Positions 25,685 to 34,617 of a DNA stretch of 64,000 nucleotides are shown here, in pieces. The notes under the pieces are model-generated. The model was not told the DNA's origin and made no database searches. It saw only the letters and a program-made list of their open reading frames with translations. This DNA is from Ferranicluibacter rubi (lineage in GTDB: Bacteria > Pseudomonadota > Alphaproteobacteria > Rhizobiales > Rhizobiaceae). The translations under genes were made by a program, and so were the position numbers. How positions within the stretch are numbered: position 1 is the first letter of the stretch; every line of letters starts with the position of its first letter. Where the stretch lies: NCBI RefSeq assembly GCF_011603255.1, contig NZ_JAANCM010000007.1, positions 186,001 through 250,000 of the forward strand, in the 5' to 3' direction.

Positions 25685-27397
25685 TCAGGCGCTGAAGAAC
25701 CAGTTGGACAGGAACACCACGGCCACCCCGGCGATAAGCGTGAGGTAGGGGAGCATGCCGGCCTTGCGGTGCATGGTCTCGCCGGGCTTCACGCCGAGAT
25801 CCTCCAGCATCTGCGCCGGGAACTGTCCGCGATCCTGGATGTAGTGCCGGTAGAAGAAGACAGGGATGATCAGCGCGGCGGTGATGATGCCCGCCCACAG
25901 CGCCATCGGATTCCAGACCTTGGCGCCGGCTCCCATGAAGACGGCATTGAGGAAGGCGAAGATGCCGCCGAGCGCAAGGAGGACGGTCGGTGCCCGGTAG
26001 GGCCGCGCGATGTGGCCGGAGTCGATCCGGTGCAGCCAGCCCGCGTTCAGGTTGAGGAAGTTGAAGATGATGTAGCCGCAATTCGACACGGCGAGGATGA
26101 AGAAGAAGCTGGTGGCATCGGCGCAGGCGATCGCCAGCACGACGAGGTTGACGATGAGGTCCGTCCACATGGCCCGCGTCGGCGCACCGTGTTCGTTGAC
26201 GTGGGAGAGGTATTTTGGCAGCCAGCCGTCGACGGAACCCTGGTAGAGCGTGCGCGAGGACCCAGCCATCGCCGTCATGAGGCAGAGCATCAGGGCGAGG
26301 ATCATCAGCATGACCAGCAGGCTCTCGATCAGTGCGCCGCCACCCACCATGTGCGCCATGGCAGCGGCAACGCCCGAGCCATCGACGATTGGTGTGGCGA
26401 GCATGCCGTTCAGCCCGAGGACGCCCTGGAAGGTGAAGGGAACGAGGCTGAAGAGCGCGAGGCAGAGGAGGCCTGAGAAGAAGATGGCCTTGAACGTATC
26501 CTTGCCGGGATCGCGGAATTCGCTGGTGTAGCAGACCGCGGTCTCAAACCCGTAGGTCGACCAAGCCGCGATGAACATGCCGCCGAGGACGAGCGTCCAG
26601 CCGGCCACGTTCCAGGCACCGGGCTCTGGCGCATAAGGGGTGGCGAGCGGCACGAGCGGAGAGAAATTGGACCAGTTGACGCCGCCGGTGACGAGCGGCA
26701 CGACCCCGACGATGACCATGGGGATGATGACGACGAGGCCGATATATTTCTGCACCTTGGCGGTGCCGAGAATGCCGCGATGCTGCACGGCGAAGGTGAC
26801 GAGCATCAGGATGGCGCCGATGAAGAACGCCGCGTTGAGCGAAAGCGAAACGGGGCCGAGTGTCGTCTGGAAGAGCGTCCAGGTGCGGATGGACGGCGTC
26901 AGCGCGGAGATGGCGGCGGCCGCTTTTTCCGCGTCGGGCACCGTCAGCGTCGCGCCGTTGGCGGCGATCCAGTCGATGACGGATGCGCTGTCGACGGCCG
27001 GTACCGGGGCAAGCGCGTTGAGGATGTAGGCGGCGGCGATGGAGCAGCCGAGCGAGAGAACGGGCGACCACGCAAACCAGTTGCACCAGACCGAAAGCGG
27101 CGCGATGGGCTTGGCATAGCGCACCCAGGCCGAGGCGCCATAGATGGAGGCTCCACCCGACTTGTTGGGGAAGAGGCCGGCGATCTCGGCATAGGTGAAG
27201 GACTGGATGAAGCCCATGATCATGGAGACGATCCAGACCGCGAAGGCGAGCGTACCCACCGTCCCGGCGATGCCGCCGATCGAGAAGAGGACGAGCGCCG
27301 GCACGCCGCTTGCGACCCAGAAGGCGCCTGTCCAGTTGATGCTACGATGCAGTTTTCCCGGCTCCGAAAGCTCGGAGCTTATGACTGTTGTCGACAT
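25685..27397 (-). CDS. APC-superfamily amino acid/amine permease
   Basis: 570 residues with about 12-13 membrane spans. The N-terminus shows GGIAGTVGTLAFAVW near 42-56 and EIAGLFPNKSGGASIYG near 70-86, characteristic of the APC family. It heads the operon that continues with dmm, tmm and tdm, so methylated amines or a related amine/amino acid are the likely cargo. The family also carries amino acids, choline-like compounds and GABA. RBS GGGGAA precedes the ATG. The promoter region is shared with the divergent cupin regulator. Confidence 0.85.
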   Translation of the reverse strand: MSTTVISSELSEPGKLHRSINWTGAFWVASGVPALVLFSIGGIAGTVGTLAFAVWIVSMIMGFIQSFTYAEIAGLFPNKSGGASIYGASAWVRYAKPIAPLSVWCNWFAWSPVLSLGCSIAAAYILNALAPVPAVDSASVIDWIAANGATLTVPDAEKAAAAISALTPSIRTWTLFQTTLGPVSLSLNAAFFIGAILMLVTFAVQHRGILGTAKVQKYIGLVVIIPMVIVGVVPLVTGGVNWSNFSPLVPLATPYAPEPGAWNVAGWTLVLGGMFIAAWSTYGFETAVCYTSEFRDPGKDTFKAIFFSGLLCLALFSLVPFTFQGVLGLNGMLATPIVDGSGVAAAMAHMVGGGALIESLLVMLMILALMLCLMTAMAGSSRTLYQGSVDGWLPKYLSHVNEHGAPTRAMWTDLIVNLVVLAIACADATSFFFILAVSNCGYIIFNFLNLNAGWLHRIDSGHIARPYRAPTVLLALGGIFAFLNAVFMGAGAKVWNPMALWAGIITAALIIPVFFYRHYIQDRGQFPAQMLEDLGVKPGETMHRKAGMLPYLTLIAGVAVVFLSNWFFSA

Positions 27398-27892
27398 AGC
27401 TGTTCCCCGCCACGTTCTGTTTTGTGTAAGTCCGACTGCTATTGAAGCCGATGGAGATCGGCTGGCATGTTCAGCGGGTCCTGTTGCTGGCTGACCCCCT
27501 GCTGCATGAAATCGTCCGAGAGCCGGGCGATCCGGTACGCGTTGCGCGCTTGCCCTGTTATGGCGGCGTCGGGTGTCTTTCCGGGCCGGCTGTCGGGTTC
27601 TTGGGAGGGATCATGCTGCCGGGTTTCCGCTTTGTCAAAGGTTCTTCTTTAAGAGAAACAAATTTTCTTCTTAATTTTTAGACTTGCAAATTTTATAGGC
27701 AAAGATCGTTTTTGAGTGCGCCTGCTGATCAATCGCTAGCCCTTTCCAAGCCGAATAGAGATTGCCCCAGGTCATGCTGCACTTCATAATGGTGAGCCGT
27801 TCCGTCTTCGGGACCCAAGCCCCTGTCGCCGTAGAGCCTGTTCCAGCACCGGCCTTGCGGGCCGGCACCCTCTTCAAACAACGGGAGACGAT
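27398..27892. promoter_or_regulatory. Divergent control region of the methylated-amine operons
   Basis: About 495 bases with no convincing gene. The part at 27636-27710 is distinctly AT-rich in an otherwise GC-rich region and contains the palindromic site at 27647-27668. A small GC hairpin (CCGGCC at 27849-27854 with GGCCGG at 27860-27865) lies in the leader of the cupin regulator. Promoters for the leftward permease-dmm-tmm-tdm operon and the rightward regulator must lie here. Confidence 0.7.
27647..27668. promoter_or_regulatory. Candidate operator, copy 1 (AGAAA-N5-TTTCT)
   Basis: A dyad AGAAA (27654-27658) and TTTCT (27664-27668) lies inside a 22-base block. That block matches the block at 28556-28577 at 18 of 22 positions. 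The two blocks sit upstream of the two methylated-amine operons that flank the XRE-cupin gene, which suggests a common regulator. Confidence 0.6.
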
Positions 27893-28552
27893 GTGTCGGA
27901 ACCGGCCAAACCTGTGATACTTGCCCAGGACCCGCATGCGGTTCGTGAGCCGAAGGAAAACAATCTCGAAATGGCGATCGGCCATGAGGTGCGCGCTTAT
28001 CGCAAGCGCCTGGGGATCACCGTATCGGATCTTGCGGGCGCGACGGGGCTTTCGGTCGGCATGCTGTCTAAGATCGAGAACGGCAACATATCGCCCTCGT
28101 TGACCACGCTGCAATCGCTGTCGAAGGCGCTCGGCGTACCGCTGACCGCGTTCTTCCGCAGCTTCGAGGAGCCGCGCAACGCCATCTTCGTCAAGGCGGG
28201 GGAGGGCGTCAATATCGAACGGCGGGGCACGCGGGCCGGCCATCAGTACAGCCTGCTCGGCCATATCGACAACAATTCGAGCGGGGTCACGGTCGAGCCC
28301 TACCTGATCACGCTGACGACGGAGTCCGACGTGTTCCCGACCTTCCAGCACGAAGGCATGGAGTTCCTTTACATGCTGGACGGCGCGGTAACCTATCGCC
28401 ATGGCGACCGGACGTTCGACATGGAGGCGGGCGACAGCCTGTTCTTCGACGCCGACGCGCCGCATGGCCCGAGCGTGCTGACGAAACTTCCCGCACGCTA
28501 CCTGTCCATCATTTCCTACCCCACCAAGCGCAATGGTGGTGACGGGCAATGA
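27893..28552 (+). CDS. XRE-family regulator with C-terminal cupin domain
   Basis: 219 residues from a GTG start after GGGAG. Helix-turn-helix of the Cro/XRE type at about 35-85 (GLSVGMLSKIENGNISPS), then a cupin sensor domain (HEGMEFLYMLDGAVTYRHG near 154-172). The family represses or activates amine and amino-acid catabolic genes in response to a small ligand. It lies between the two methylamine operons and upstream of mgsABC, with matching palindromes on both sides, so it is the best candidate for their common regulator. An alternative start exists at 27971. Confidence 0.85.
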   Translation: MSEPAKPVILAQDPHAVREPKENNLEMAIGHEVRAYRKRLGITVSDLAGATGLSVGMLSKIENGNISPSLTTLQSLSKALGVPLTAFFRSFEEPRNAIFVKAGEGVNIERRGTRAGHQYSLLGHIDNNSSGVTVEPYLITLTTESDVFPTFQHEGMEFLYMLDGAVTYRHGDRTFDMEAGDSLFFDADAPHGPSVLTKLPARYLSIISYPTKRNGGDGQ

Positions 28553-28555
28553 TTG

Positions 28556-28577
28556 CCTTAAAAGAAAAAAAGTTTCC
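28556..28577. promoter_or_regulatory. Candidate operator, copy 2 (AGAAA-N5-TTTCC)
   Basis: Same 22-base block as at 27647-27668 (18 of 22 identical), with AGAAA at 28563-28567 and TTTCC at 28573-28577. It sits in the 88-base gap between the cupin regulator and mgsA, about 65 bases before the mgsA start, a normal distance for an operator overlapping a promoter. Confidence 0.6.
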
Positions 28578-28640
28578 TGGAGATTGATATCTGCCGATGC
28601 GCATGTTAGCCCTTGACCATCAAAGAACAGGATGGTGGCC

Positions 28641-29543
28641 ATGTGCGGCATTGTGGGATTGTTTCTGAAAGACGAGACGCTGCGGCCGGAGCTTGGCCGC
28701 ATGCTGTCGGATATGCTCATCACCATGACCGACAGGGGCCCGGACTCCGCCGGCATTGCGATCTATAACGCGCCCTCCGCCGGCACATGGAAGCTGACGC
28801 TGCAGTCGGCGGAGCCGGACGTCGATTTTGCAGGCCTTTCCGAGGCGCTTGTGGCCGGCAACATTCCCGCCCGCGTCACGGTCAAGGATACGCATGCTGT
28901 CGTCGAAACGACGGCCGGCATTGCGGACGTCCGAACCTTCTTGACGGAGGCCCGTCCGAAGATCCGTATCATGGGGACCGGCGAAAGCGTCGAGATCTAC
29001 AAGGAAACCGGACTTCCGAAGGACGTGGTCGACCGGTTCAACGTCCGTGCGATGAGCGGCACGCACGGTATCGGTCACACGCGCATGGCAACGGAATCGG
29101 CGGTGACGACGCTCGGGGCGCATCCGTTTTCGACCGGCGCCGACCAGTGCCTCGTCCACAACGGCTCGCTCTCCAACCACAACAATCTGCGCCGCACGCT
29201 GATCCGCGAGGGCATGACCTTCGAGACGCAGAACGACAGCGAGGTGGCGGCCGCCTATCTCACCGCCGAGATGGGCAAGGGCAAGGATCTGGGCGAGGCG
29301 CTGACCGGCGCGCTTGACGATCTCGACGGCTTCTTCACCTTCGTTGTCGGCACGAAATCCGGCTTCGGCGTGGTGCGCGATCCCATCGCCTGCAAGCCGG
29401 CTGTGATGGCCGAGACCGACCAGTACGTCGCCTTCGGCTCCGAATACCGGGCGCTGGTCAACCTGCCGGGCATCGAGACCGCCCGCGTGTGGGAGCCGGA
29501 GCCCGCCACCGTCTATTTCTGGGATCACGAGAAGGCCGCCTGA
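28641..29543 (+). CDS. mgsA: N-methylglutamate synthase subunit A (class II glutamine amidotransferase; GlxB-like)
   Basis: 300 residues. Class II Ntn-type glutamine amidotransferase beginning MCGIVGLF; the second-position Cys is the nucleophile after Met removal, which is why I start at 28641 rather than at the ATG 9 bases earlier. Also visible: TMTDRGPDSAGIA near 31-43, and HNGSLSNHNNLRR near 173-185. With mgsB and mgsC it forms N-methylglutamate synthase, which uses gamma-glutamylmethylamide or methylamine plus glutamate. In rhizobia the set is also called glxBCD. Confidence 0.88.
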   Translation: MCGIVGLFLKDETLRPELGRMLSDMLITMTDRGPDSAGIAIYNAPSAGTWKLTLQSAEPDVDFAGLSEALVAGNIPARVTVKDTHAVVETTAGIADVRTFLTEARPKIRIMGTGESVEIYKETGLPKDVVDRFNVRAMSGTHGIGHTRMATESAVTTLGAHPFSTGADQCLVHNGSLSNHNNLRRTLIREGMTFETQNDSEVAAAYLTAEMGKGKDLGEALTGALDDLDGFFTFVVGTKSGFGVVRDPIACKPAVMAETDQYVAFGSEYRALVNLPGIETARVWEPEPATVYFWDHEKAA

Positions 29544-29551
29544 GACCCGAA

Positions 29552-29595
29552 GGGACGCCAGGAAAAGTGGGAACCGGTTTTCCGTCCGGCGTCCC
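29552..29595 (+). repeat. REP-like palindrome between mgsA and mgsB
   Basis: An interrupted dyad has GGGACGCC (29552-29559) pairing with GGCGTCCC (29588-29595) and an inner GGAAAA/TTTTCC pair. The core sequence GTGGGAACCGG resembles a palindromic unit common between genes in Rhizobiales. It may be an mRNA stabiliser or a dispersed repeat. It sits within the operon. Confidence 0.5.
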
Positions 29596-29612
29596 GGTCA
29601 TAGAGGAACACA

Positions 29613-30299
29613 ATGCCGACATTCGACCTGTCCTCCACGCCGCTGCGCGAGCTCAACAGTGCTCTTCACGCCCTGTCCAAGGGCGCCAACGACACGGCGT
29701 TCGACGTCGTCAATCCGCGCGGTGCCCACGCGGTCGCCGTCGGCATCGATGCGCCCGTCACCGTCGAGGTGCGGGGGTCCGTCGGCTATTATTGCGCCGG
29801 CATGAACGACGGGGGCATGGTCACCGTCCATGGTTCGGCAGGGCCGGGTGTCGCCGAAAACATGATGTCCGGCACTGTCGTCATCGAGGGCGATGCCAGC
29901 CAGTATGCGGGCGCCACAGGGCAGGGTGGTCTCCTCGTCATCAAGGGCAATGCGGCCTCGCGCTGCGGCATTTCCATGAAGGGCATCGACATCGTCGTCC
30001 ATGGCAATATCGGTCATATGTCGGCCTTCATGGGCCAGTCCGGCCATCTCGTCGTGCTGGGCGATGCCGGCGATGCGCTCGGCGACAGTCTCTACGAGGC
30101 GAAGCTGTTCGTGCGCGGCACGGTCAAAAGCCTCGGCACCGACTGCATCGAGAAGCCAATGCGGCCGGAGCATCTGGAGACCTTGCGCGGGCTGCTCGAA
30201 CGCGCTGGTGCGACCGATGCGAAGCCGGAGGAGTTCCGGCGCTACGGTTCGGCGCGCACGCTCTACACATTCAACATCGACAATGCCGACGCATATTGA
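29613..30299 (+). CDS. mgsB: N-methylglutamate synthase subunit B (GXGXG domain)
   Basis: 228 residues. Glutamate-synthase-type GXGXG beta-helix domain with repeated GMV/VHG turns (YCAGMNDGGMVTVHGSAG near 60-77, and further MSGTVVIEGDAS). In full glutamate synthase this domain follows the FMN domain on one chain; here it is a separate subunit, as in mgs/glx clusters. RBS AGAGGAA. Structural/channel role in the synthase complex with mgsA and mgsC. Confidence 0.86.
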   Translation: MPTFDLSSTPLRELNSALHALSKGANDTAFDVVNPRGAHAVAVGIDAPVTVEVRGSVGYYCAGMNDGGMVTVHGSAGPGVAENMMSGTVVIEGDASQYAGATGQGGLLVIKGNAASRCGISMKGIDIVVHGNIGHMSAFMGQSGHLVVLGDAGDALGDSLYEAKLFVRGTVKSLGTDCIEKPMRPEHLETLRGLLERAGATDAKPEEFRRYGSARTLYTFNIDNADAY

Positions 30300-30317
30300 A
30301 GGCCCGAGGGATCATCC

Positions 30318-31646
30318 ATGAGCTATCACAACCCCTACACCCCGCCGCGCAAGTCGGCGACCTTCGACGATGCGACGCTGGCCGAGATCCGGCGTGCAGC
30401 CGCCACCGGCATCTACGACATTCGCGGCGCGGGCACGAAGCGCAAGCTGCCGCATTTCGATGACCTTCTGTTTCTCGGCGCCTCGATTTCGCGCTACCCG
30501 CTCGAAGGCTACCGGGAGAAGTGCGACACGTCCGTCGTCCTCGGCACGCGTTTCGCCAAGAAGCCGATCCGCCTGAAGACGCCGATCACCATTGCCGGCA
30601 TGTCGTTCGGGGCCCTTTCCGGCAATGCCAAGGAAGCGCTCGGGCGCGGCGCGACGATCGCCGGCACCTCGACTACGACGGGCGACGGGGGCATGACCGA
30701 CGAGGAGCGCGGGCATAGCGAGATGCTGGTCTACCAGTATCTTCCGTCGCGCTACGGCATGAACCCGCGCGACCTGCGCCGCGCCGATGCGATCGAGATT
30801 GTCATCGGGCAGGGCGCCAAGCCTGGCGGCGGCGGCATGTTGCTCGGGCAGAAGATCTCTGACCGCGTCGCCCAGATGCGCAACCTGCCCAAGGGCATCG
30901 ACCAGCGGTCGGCCTGCCGTCACCCGGACTGGACCGGCCCGGACGATCTGGAAATCAAGATCCTCGAACTGCGCGAGATCACCGACTGGGAAAAGCCGAT
31001 CTACGTGAAGGTCGGCGGATCCCGGCCCTATTACGACACGGCGCTGGCCGTGAAGGCCGGCGCCGATGTGGTCGTGCTCGACGGCATGCAGGGCGGCACG
31101 GCTGCGACGCAGGACGTCTTCATCGAGAATGTCGGCATGCCGATCCTGGCCTGCATCCGCCCGGCCGTCCAGGCGCTGCAGGATCTCGGGCTTCACCGCA
31201 GCGTTCAGCTCATCGTCTCCGGCGGCATCCGGTCGGGCGCGGATGTGGCGAAGGCCCTGGCGCTTGGCGCGGATGCGGTGGCCATCGGAACGGCCGCGCT
31301 TGTGGCGCTCGGCGACAACGACCCGAAGTGGGAAGAAGAATATCAGAAGCTTGGCACGACAGCCGGCGCCTATGACGACTGGCACGAGGGCAAGGATCCG
31401 GCCGGCATCACCACGCAGGACCCGGAACTCGCTGCCCGCCTCGACCCGGTCGCGGCCGGACGCCGGCTTGCCAACTACCTCAAGGTCATGACGCTGGAGG
31501 CGCAGACGATCGCACGCGCCTGCGGCAAGAACCACCTGCACAATCTGGAGCCCGAAGACCTCTGCGCGCTGACGATGGAAGCTGCCGCCATGGCGCAGAT
31601 CCCGCTCGCCGGCACCAGCTGGTACCCGGGCAAGGGAGGCTTCTGA
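30318..31646 (+). CDS. mgsC: N-methylglutamate synthase subunit C (FMN glutamate-synthase domain)
   Basis: 442 residues. FMN-binding glutamate synthase domain: PITIAGMSFGALSGNAKEAL near 92-111, KPGGGGMLLGQKIS near 170-183, VSGGIRSGADVAKALALGAD near 300-319. It catalyses the redox step forming N-methylglutamate. RBS GAGGGA. Directly followed by gmaS after a 148-base gap, consistent with one pathway operon. Closest relative in rhizobial nomenclature is GlxD. Confidence 0.88.
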   Translation: MSYHNPYTPPRKSATFDDATLAEIRRAAATGIYDIRGAGTKRKLPHFDDLLFLGASISRYPLEGYREKCDTSVVLGTRFAKKPIRLKTPITIAGMSFGALSGNAKEALGRGATIAGTSTTTGDGGMTDEERGHSEMLVYQYLPSRYGMNPRDLRRADAIEIVIGQGAKPGGGGMLLGQKISDRVAQMRNLPKGIDQRSACRHPDWTGPDDLEIKILELREITDWEKPIYVKVGGSRPYYDTALAVKAGADVVVLDGMQGGTAATQDVFIENVGMPILACIRPAVQALQDLGLHRSVQLIVSGGIRSGADVAKALALGADAVAIGTAALVALGDNDPKWEEEYQKLGTTAGAYDDWHEGKDPAGITTQDPELAARLDPVAAGRRLANYLKVMTLEAQTIARACGKNHLHNLEPEDLCALTMEAAAMAQIPLAGTSWYPGKGGF

Positions 31647-31794
31647 CAGACCGTCCCGTTTTCGCGGCATCACCATGAGACGAAGCGACCAAGCTTCGCC
31701 GAGGGATGCTCCGGCCGGACGGAAAGGCAGGACCGCGTTTGGGAGGATGCGGTTCGCCATCGTTAAGTGTCTGATAATCCATAAGGGGAACGAC

Positions 31795-33102
31795 GTGACA
31801 CTGGATCTCTCGACCTATGCCGCGGAGCACGGCATCCGCTACTTCATGATCAGTTACACCGATCTTTTCGGTGCCCAGCGCGCCAAGCTCGTGCCGGCGC
31901 AGGCCATCGCCGACATGCAGGCGGATGGCGCAGGATTTGCGGGCTTTGCGACCTGGCTCGACCTGTCGCCGGCCCATCCCGATCTCTTCGCGCTGCCGGA
32001 CCCGTCCTCGGTGATCCAGCTGCCGTGGAAGAAGGACGTGGCCTGGGTGGCGGCCGATTGCCGAATGGACGACAAGCCGCTCGACCAGGCGCCGCGCGTG
32101 CTGTTGAAGCGGCTGGTGGCGGAAGCCGCCGAGATGGGGCTCAGGGTCAAGACCGGCGTCGAGCCGGAGTTCTTCCTCACCTCCGCCGACGGATCGGTCA
32201 TTTCCGACGTGTACGACACGGCGGAAAAGCCCTGCTACGACCAACAGGCCGTGATGCGGCGGTTCGACGTGATCGCCGAGATCTGCGATGCGATGCTGGA
32301 ACTTGGCTGGAAGCCCTACCAGAACGACCATGAAGACGCGAACGGCCAATTCGAGATGAACTGGGAATATGACGATGTTCTCGCCACGGCCGACAAGCAT
32401 TCGTTCTTCAAGTTCATGGTCAAATCCATCGCCGAGAAGCACGGGCTGCGCGCCACCTTCATGCCGAAGCCGTTCAAGGGGCTGACCGGCAATGGCTGCC
32501 ACGCCCATATCTCGGTCTGGGATCTGGCGGGCAAAACCAATGTCTTTGCCGACCCCGACATGCCGTTCGGGCTTTCCGCGACCGGAAAGACTTTCCTCGG
32601 TGGCATTATGAAGCATGCTTCAGCTCTTGCGGCCATCACCAACCCGACCGTCAATTCCTACAAGCGCATCAACGCGCCACGCACCGTGTCCGGGGCCACC
32701 TGGGCGCCGAACACGGTGACATGGACCGGCAACAACCGCACGCATATGGTGCGCGTTCCCGGCCCCGGCCGTTTCGAACTTCGCCTGCCGGACGGCGCCG
32801 TCAACCCCTACCTGTTACAGGCGATCATCCTTGCCGCGGGCATGTCGGGTATGCGCACCAACGCCGATCCCGGCCCGCATCACGATATCGACATGTATCG
32901 CGAAGGCCATACGGTGACGAACGCGCCGCGGCTGCCGCTGAATCTGCTCGACGCCCTGCGCGACTATGAGAAGGACGACGCGTTACAGGTGGCGATGGGC
33001 AGGGATTTTTCCGCCGCCTATCTCAAGCTGAAACATGGCGAGTGGACGAGCTATTGCAGCCATTTCACAGACTGGGAGAGGGAGACGACGCTCGATGTCT
33101 AG
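31795..33102 (+). CDS. gmaS: Gamma-glutamylmethylamide synthetase (GS III-like)
   Basis: 435 residues, typical for GmaS. Starts at GTG after AGGGGA; an earlier in-frame ATG at 31675 would add 40 residues with no homology. Glutamine-synthetase fold: YTDLFGAQRAKLVP near 21-34, GVEPEFFL near 120-127, NGCHAHISVWD near 233-243, and RTHMVRVPGPGRFELRLPDG near 315-334. It ligates methylamine to glutamate with ATP to give gamma-glutamylmethylamide, the first step of the N-methylglutamate pathway and a recognised marker of it. Confidence 0.92.
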   Translation: MTLDLSTYAAEHGIRYFMISYTDLFGAQRAKLVPAQAIADMQADGAGFAGFATWLDLSPAHPDLFALPDPSSVIQLPWKKDVAWVAADCRMDDKPLDQAPRVLLKRLVAEAAEMGLRVKTGVEPEFFLTSADGSVISDVYDTAEKPCYDQQAVMRRFDVIAEICDAMLELGWKPYQNDHEDANGQFEMNWEYDDVLATADKHSFFKFMVKSIAEKHGLRATFMPKPFKGLTGNGCHAHISVWDLAGKTNVFADPDMPFGLSATGKTFLGGIMKHASALAAITNPTVNSYKRINAPRTVSGATWAPNTVTWTGNNRTHMVRVPGPGRFELRLPDGAVNPYLLQAIILAAGMSGMRTNADPGPHHDIDMYREGHTVTNAPRLPLNLLDALRDYEKDDALQVAMGRDFSAAYLKLKHGEWTSYCSHFTDWERETTLDV

Positions 33103-33174
33103 GCATCCGGCATTTCCCCACCGGCCTAGCGACACGGGTCGAACGTCATCATTGCTCAAACGAAAGGACGCGTC

Positions 33175-34059
33175 TTGAACCCGTTCGTCCTCACCGTCAC
33201 CTGCACGACACGGCGCGGCATCGTCGCCGCCATCTCGACCTACCTCGCCGACAAGCACTGCAACATCGTCGACAGCGCCCAGTTCGACGATCTGGAGACC
33301 GGCCGCTTCTTCATGCGCATTGGATTCCGTTCGGAGGACGGCCTGCCGCTTGAGGCGATCGAGGCCGGCTTTCAGGCCGTCGCGCAGCCTTTCGCCATGG
33401 ACTACCGGTTCCACGATTCGGGAGCGCCGATGAAGGTCGTGCTGATGGTCTCGCGCTTCGGGCACTGCCTCAACGATATTCTCTACCGCTGGAAGATCGG
33501 TGCTCTGCCGATCGAGATCGTCGCCGTGGTCTCCAACCATTTCGACTACCAGAAAGTCGTGGTCAACCACGACATTCCGTTCCACCATATCCCGGTGACC
33601 AAGGCCAACAAGCCGGAGGCGGAAGCGCGGATCCTTGCCCTCATCGAGCAGTCCGGCGCCGATCTCGTCGTGCTCGCCCGTTATATGCAGGTGCTGTCGG
33701 ATGCCATGTGCGCGCGGATGTCGGGCCGGATCATCAATATCCACCACTCCTTCCTGCCGAGCTTCAAGGGGGCGAACCCCTATAAGCAAGCCTATGGACG
33801 GGGCGTGAAGCTGATCGGCGCGACGGCGCATTACGTGACGGCCGAACTCGACGAAGGTCCGATCATCGAACAGGATGTCGCCCGCATCACCCATGCGCAG
33901 AGCGCGGCCGACTACGTCTCCATCGGCCGGGACGTCGAGGCGCAGGTGCTGTCGCGCGCCATCCACGCGCATATCCATCACCGCGTCTTCCTCAACGGCA
34001 ACCGCACCGTCGTCTTCCCGGCAAGCCCCGGCGGCTACGCCTCAGAGCGCATGGGCTGA
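33175..34059 (+). CDS. purU: Formyltetrahydrofolate deformylase
   Basis: 294 residues from a TTG start with GAAAGGA upstream. N-terminal ACT regulatory domain (about 1-85), then a C-terminal formyl-transfer domain with the catalytic Asn/His region INIHHSFLPSFKGANPY near 187-203 and the Asp in VTAELDEGPIIEQ near 221-233. It hydrolyses 10-formyl-tetrahydrofolate to formate and tetrahydrofolate. Beside C1-releasing demethylases it would recycle folate carrying formaldehyde-derived carbon and pass formate on. Stop is 6 bases from the convergent mgdD stop. Confidence 0.92.
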   Translation: MNPFVLTVTCTTRRGIVAAISTYLADKHCNIVDSAQFDDLETGRFFMRIGFRSEDGLPLEAIEAGFQAVAQPFAMDYRFHDSGAPMKVVLMVSRFGHCLNDILYRWKIGALPIEIVAVVSNHFDYQKVVVNHDIPFHHIPVTKANKPEAEARILALIEQSGADLVVLARYMQVLSDAMCARMSGRIINIHHSFLPSFKGANPYKQAYGRGVKLIGATAHYVTAELDEGPIIEQDVARITHAQSAADYVSIGRDVEAQVLSRAIHAHIHHRVFLNGNRTVVFPASPGGYASERMG

Positions 34060-34065
34060 CGCCCC

Positions 34066-34617
34066 TCAGTCTTCAAAAAATTCGCCGCTCATGCGCGCGA
34101 GATCGTCCCACAAGCTCTGGGCGAAGCCGCGCAGGACCATGATCTCGAAGGCGTCGGCGCCCACGCGGGTGACGTGGGCGCCGATGTGGCCGATGAGCGT
34201 CGTCGTGGCGTATCCTATCGGAAAGTGCGACAGCGAGAGATCGGCCGCCGTGCCCTTGGCCAGCATCCGCTCGACCATCGGGCCGCTAGCCCGGATACGG
34301 ATACGACCCGCGCTCTGGTCCACGCCGAAAGCCTCCGGCTGAATGGCCGCAAAGAGGTCGGCAAGCTCGGAATGCGTCTTTGCCCGGTCGCCGACGATGA
34401 ACCACTGACCGGGACCGGCGGCGCGCACCGCATGCGGCGTGCCGTCGGAAAGGCCTTCGAGCCGGGCCATGGAAAGAGGTTCGCCGGGTTTGCCCAGCAC
34501 GTGGAGAACATGCCCCTCCGGCAGAGCCTCCAGCGTGATCGTTCGGCTGACAAGGCGCGTGCAGCCTTGAAGTGCGGTCTTTAGCGTGATTTGGGGCGTG
34601 ATGCGGAAATCAGACAT
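34066..34617 (-). CDS. mgdD: N-methylglutamate dehydrogenase subunit D (sarcosine oxidase gamma-like)
   Basis: 183 residues, SoxG family. The GcvT-like fold carries LPEGHVLHVLGKPGEP near 30-45, LSHFPIGYATTTLIGH near 128-143 and a DAFEIMVLRGFAQSLWDDL tail near 154-172. It is the gamma-type subunit of the four-part dehydrogenase that cleaves N-methylglutamate to glutamate and a folate-bound C1 unit. The start overlaps the mgdC stop by 8 bases. Sarcosine oxidase is the alternative; context with gmaS/mgs favours N-methylglutamate dehydrogenase. Confidence 0.82.
   Translation of the reverse strand: MSDFRITPQITLKTALQGCTRLVSRTITLEALPEGHVLHVLGKPGEPLSMARLEGLSDGTPHAVRAAGPGQWFIVGDRAKTHSELADLFAAIQPEAFGVDQSAGRIRIRASGPMVERMLAKGTAADLSLSHFPIGYATTTLIGHIGAHVTRVGADAFEIMVLRGFAQSLWDDLARMSGEFFED

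Noticed and set aside
27442-27681. Short open frames in the divergent control region
   Set aside because: No ribosome site and composition shifting into AT-rich promoter sequence; treated as non-coding.
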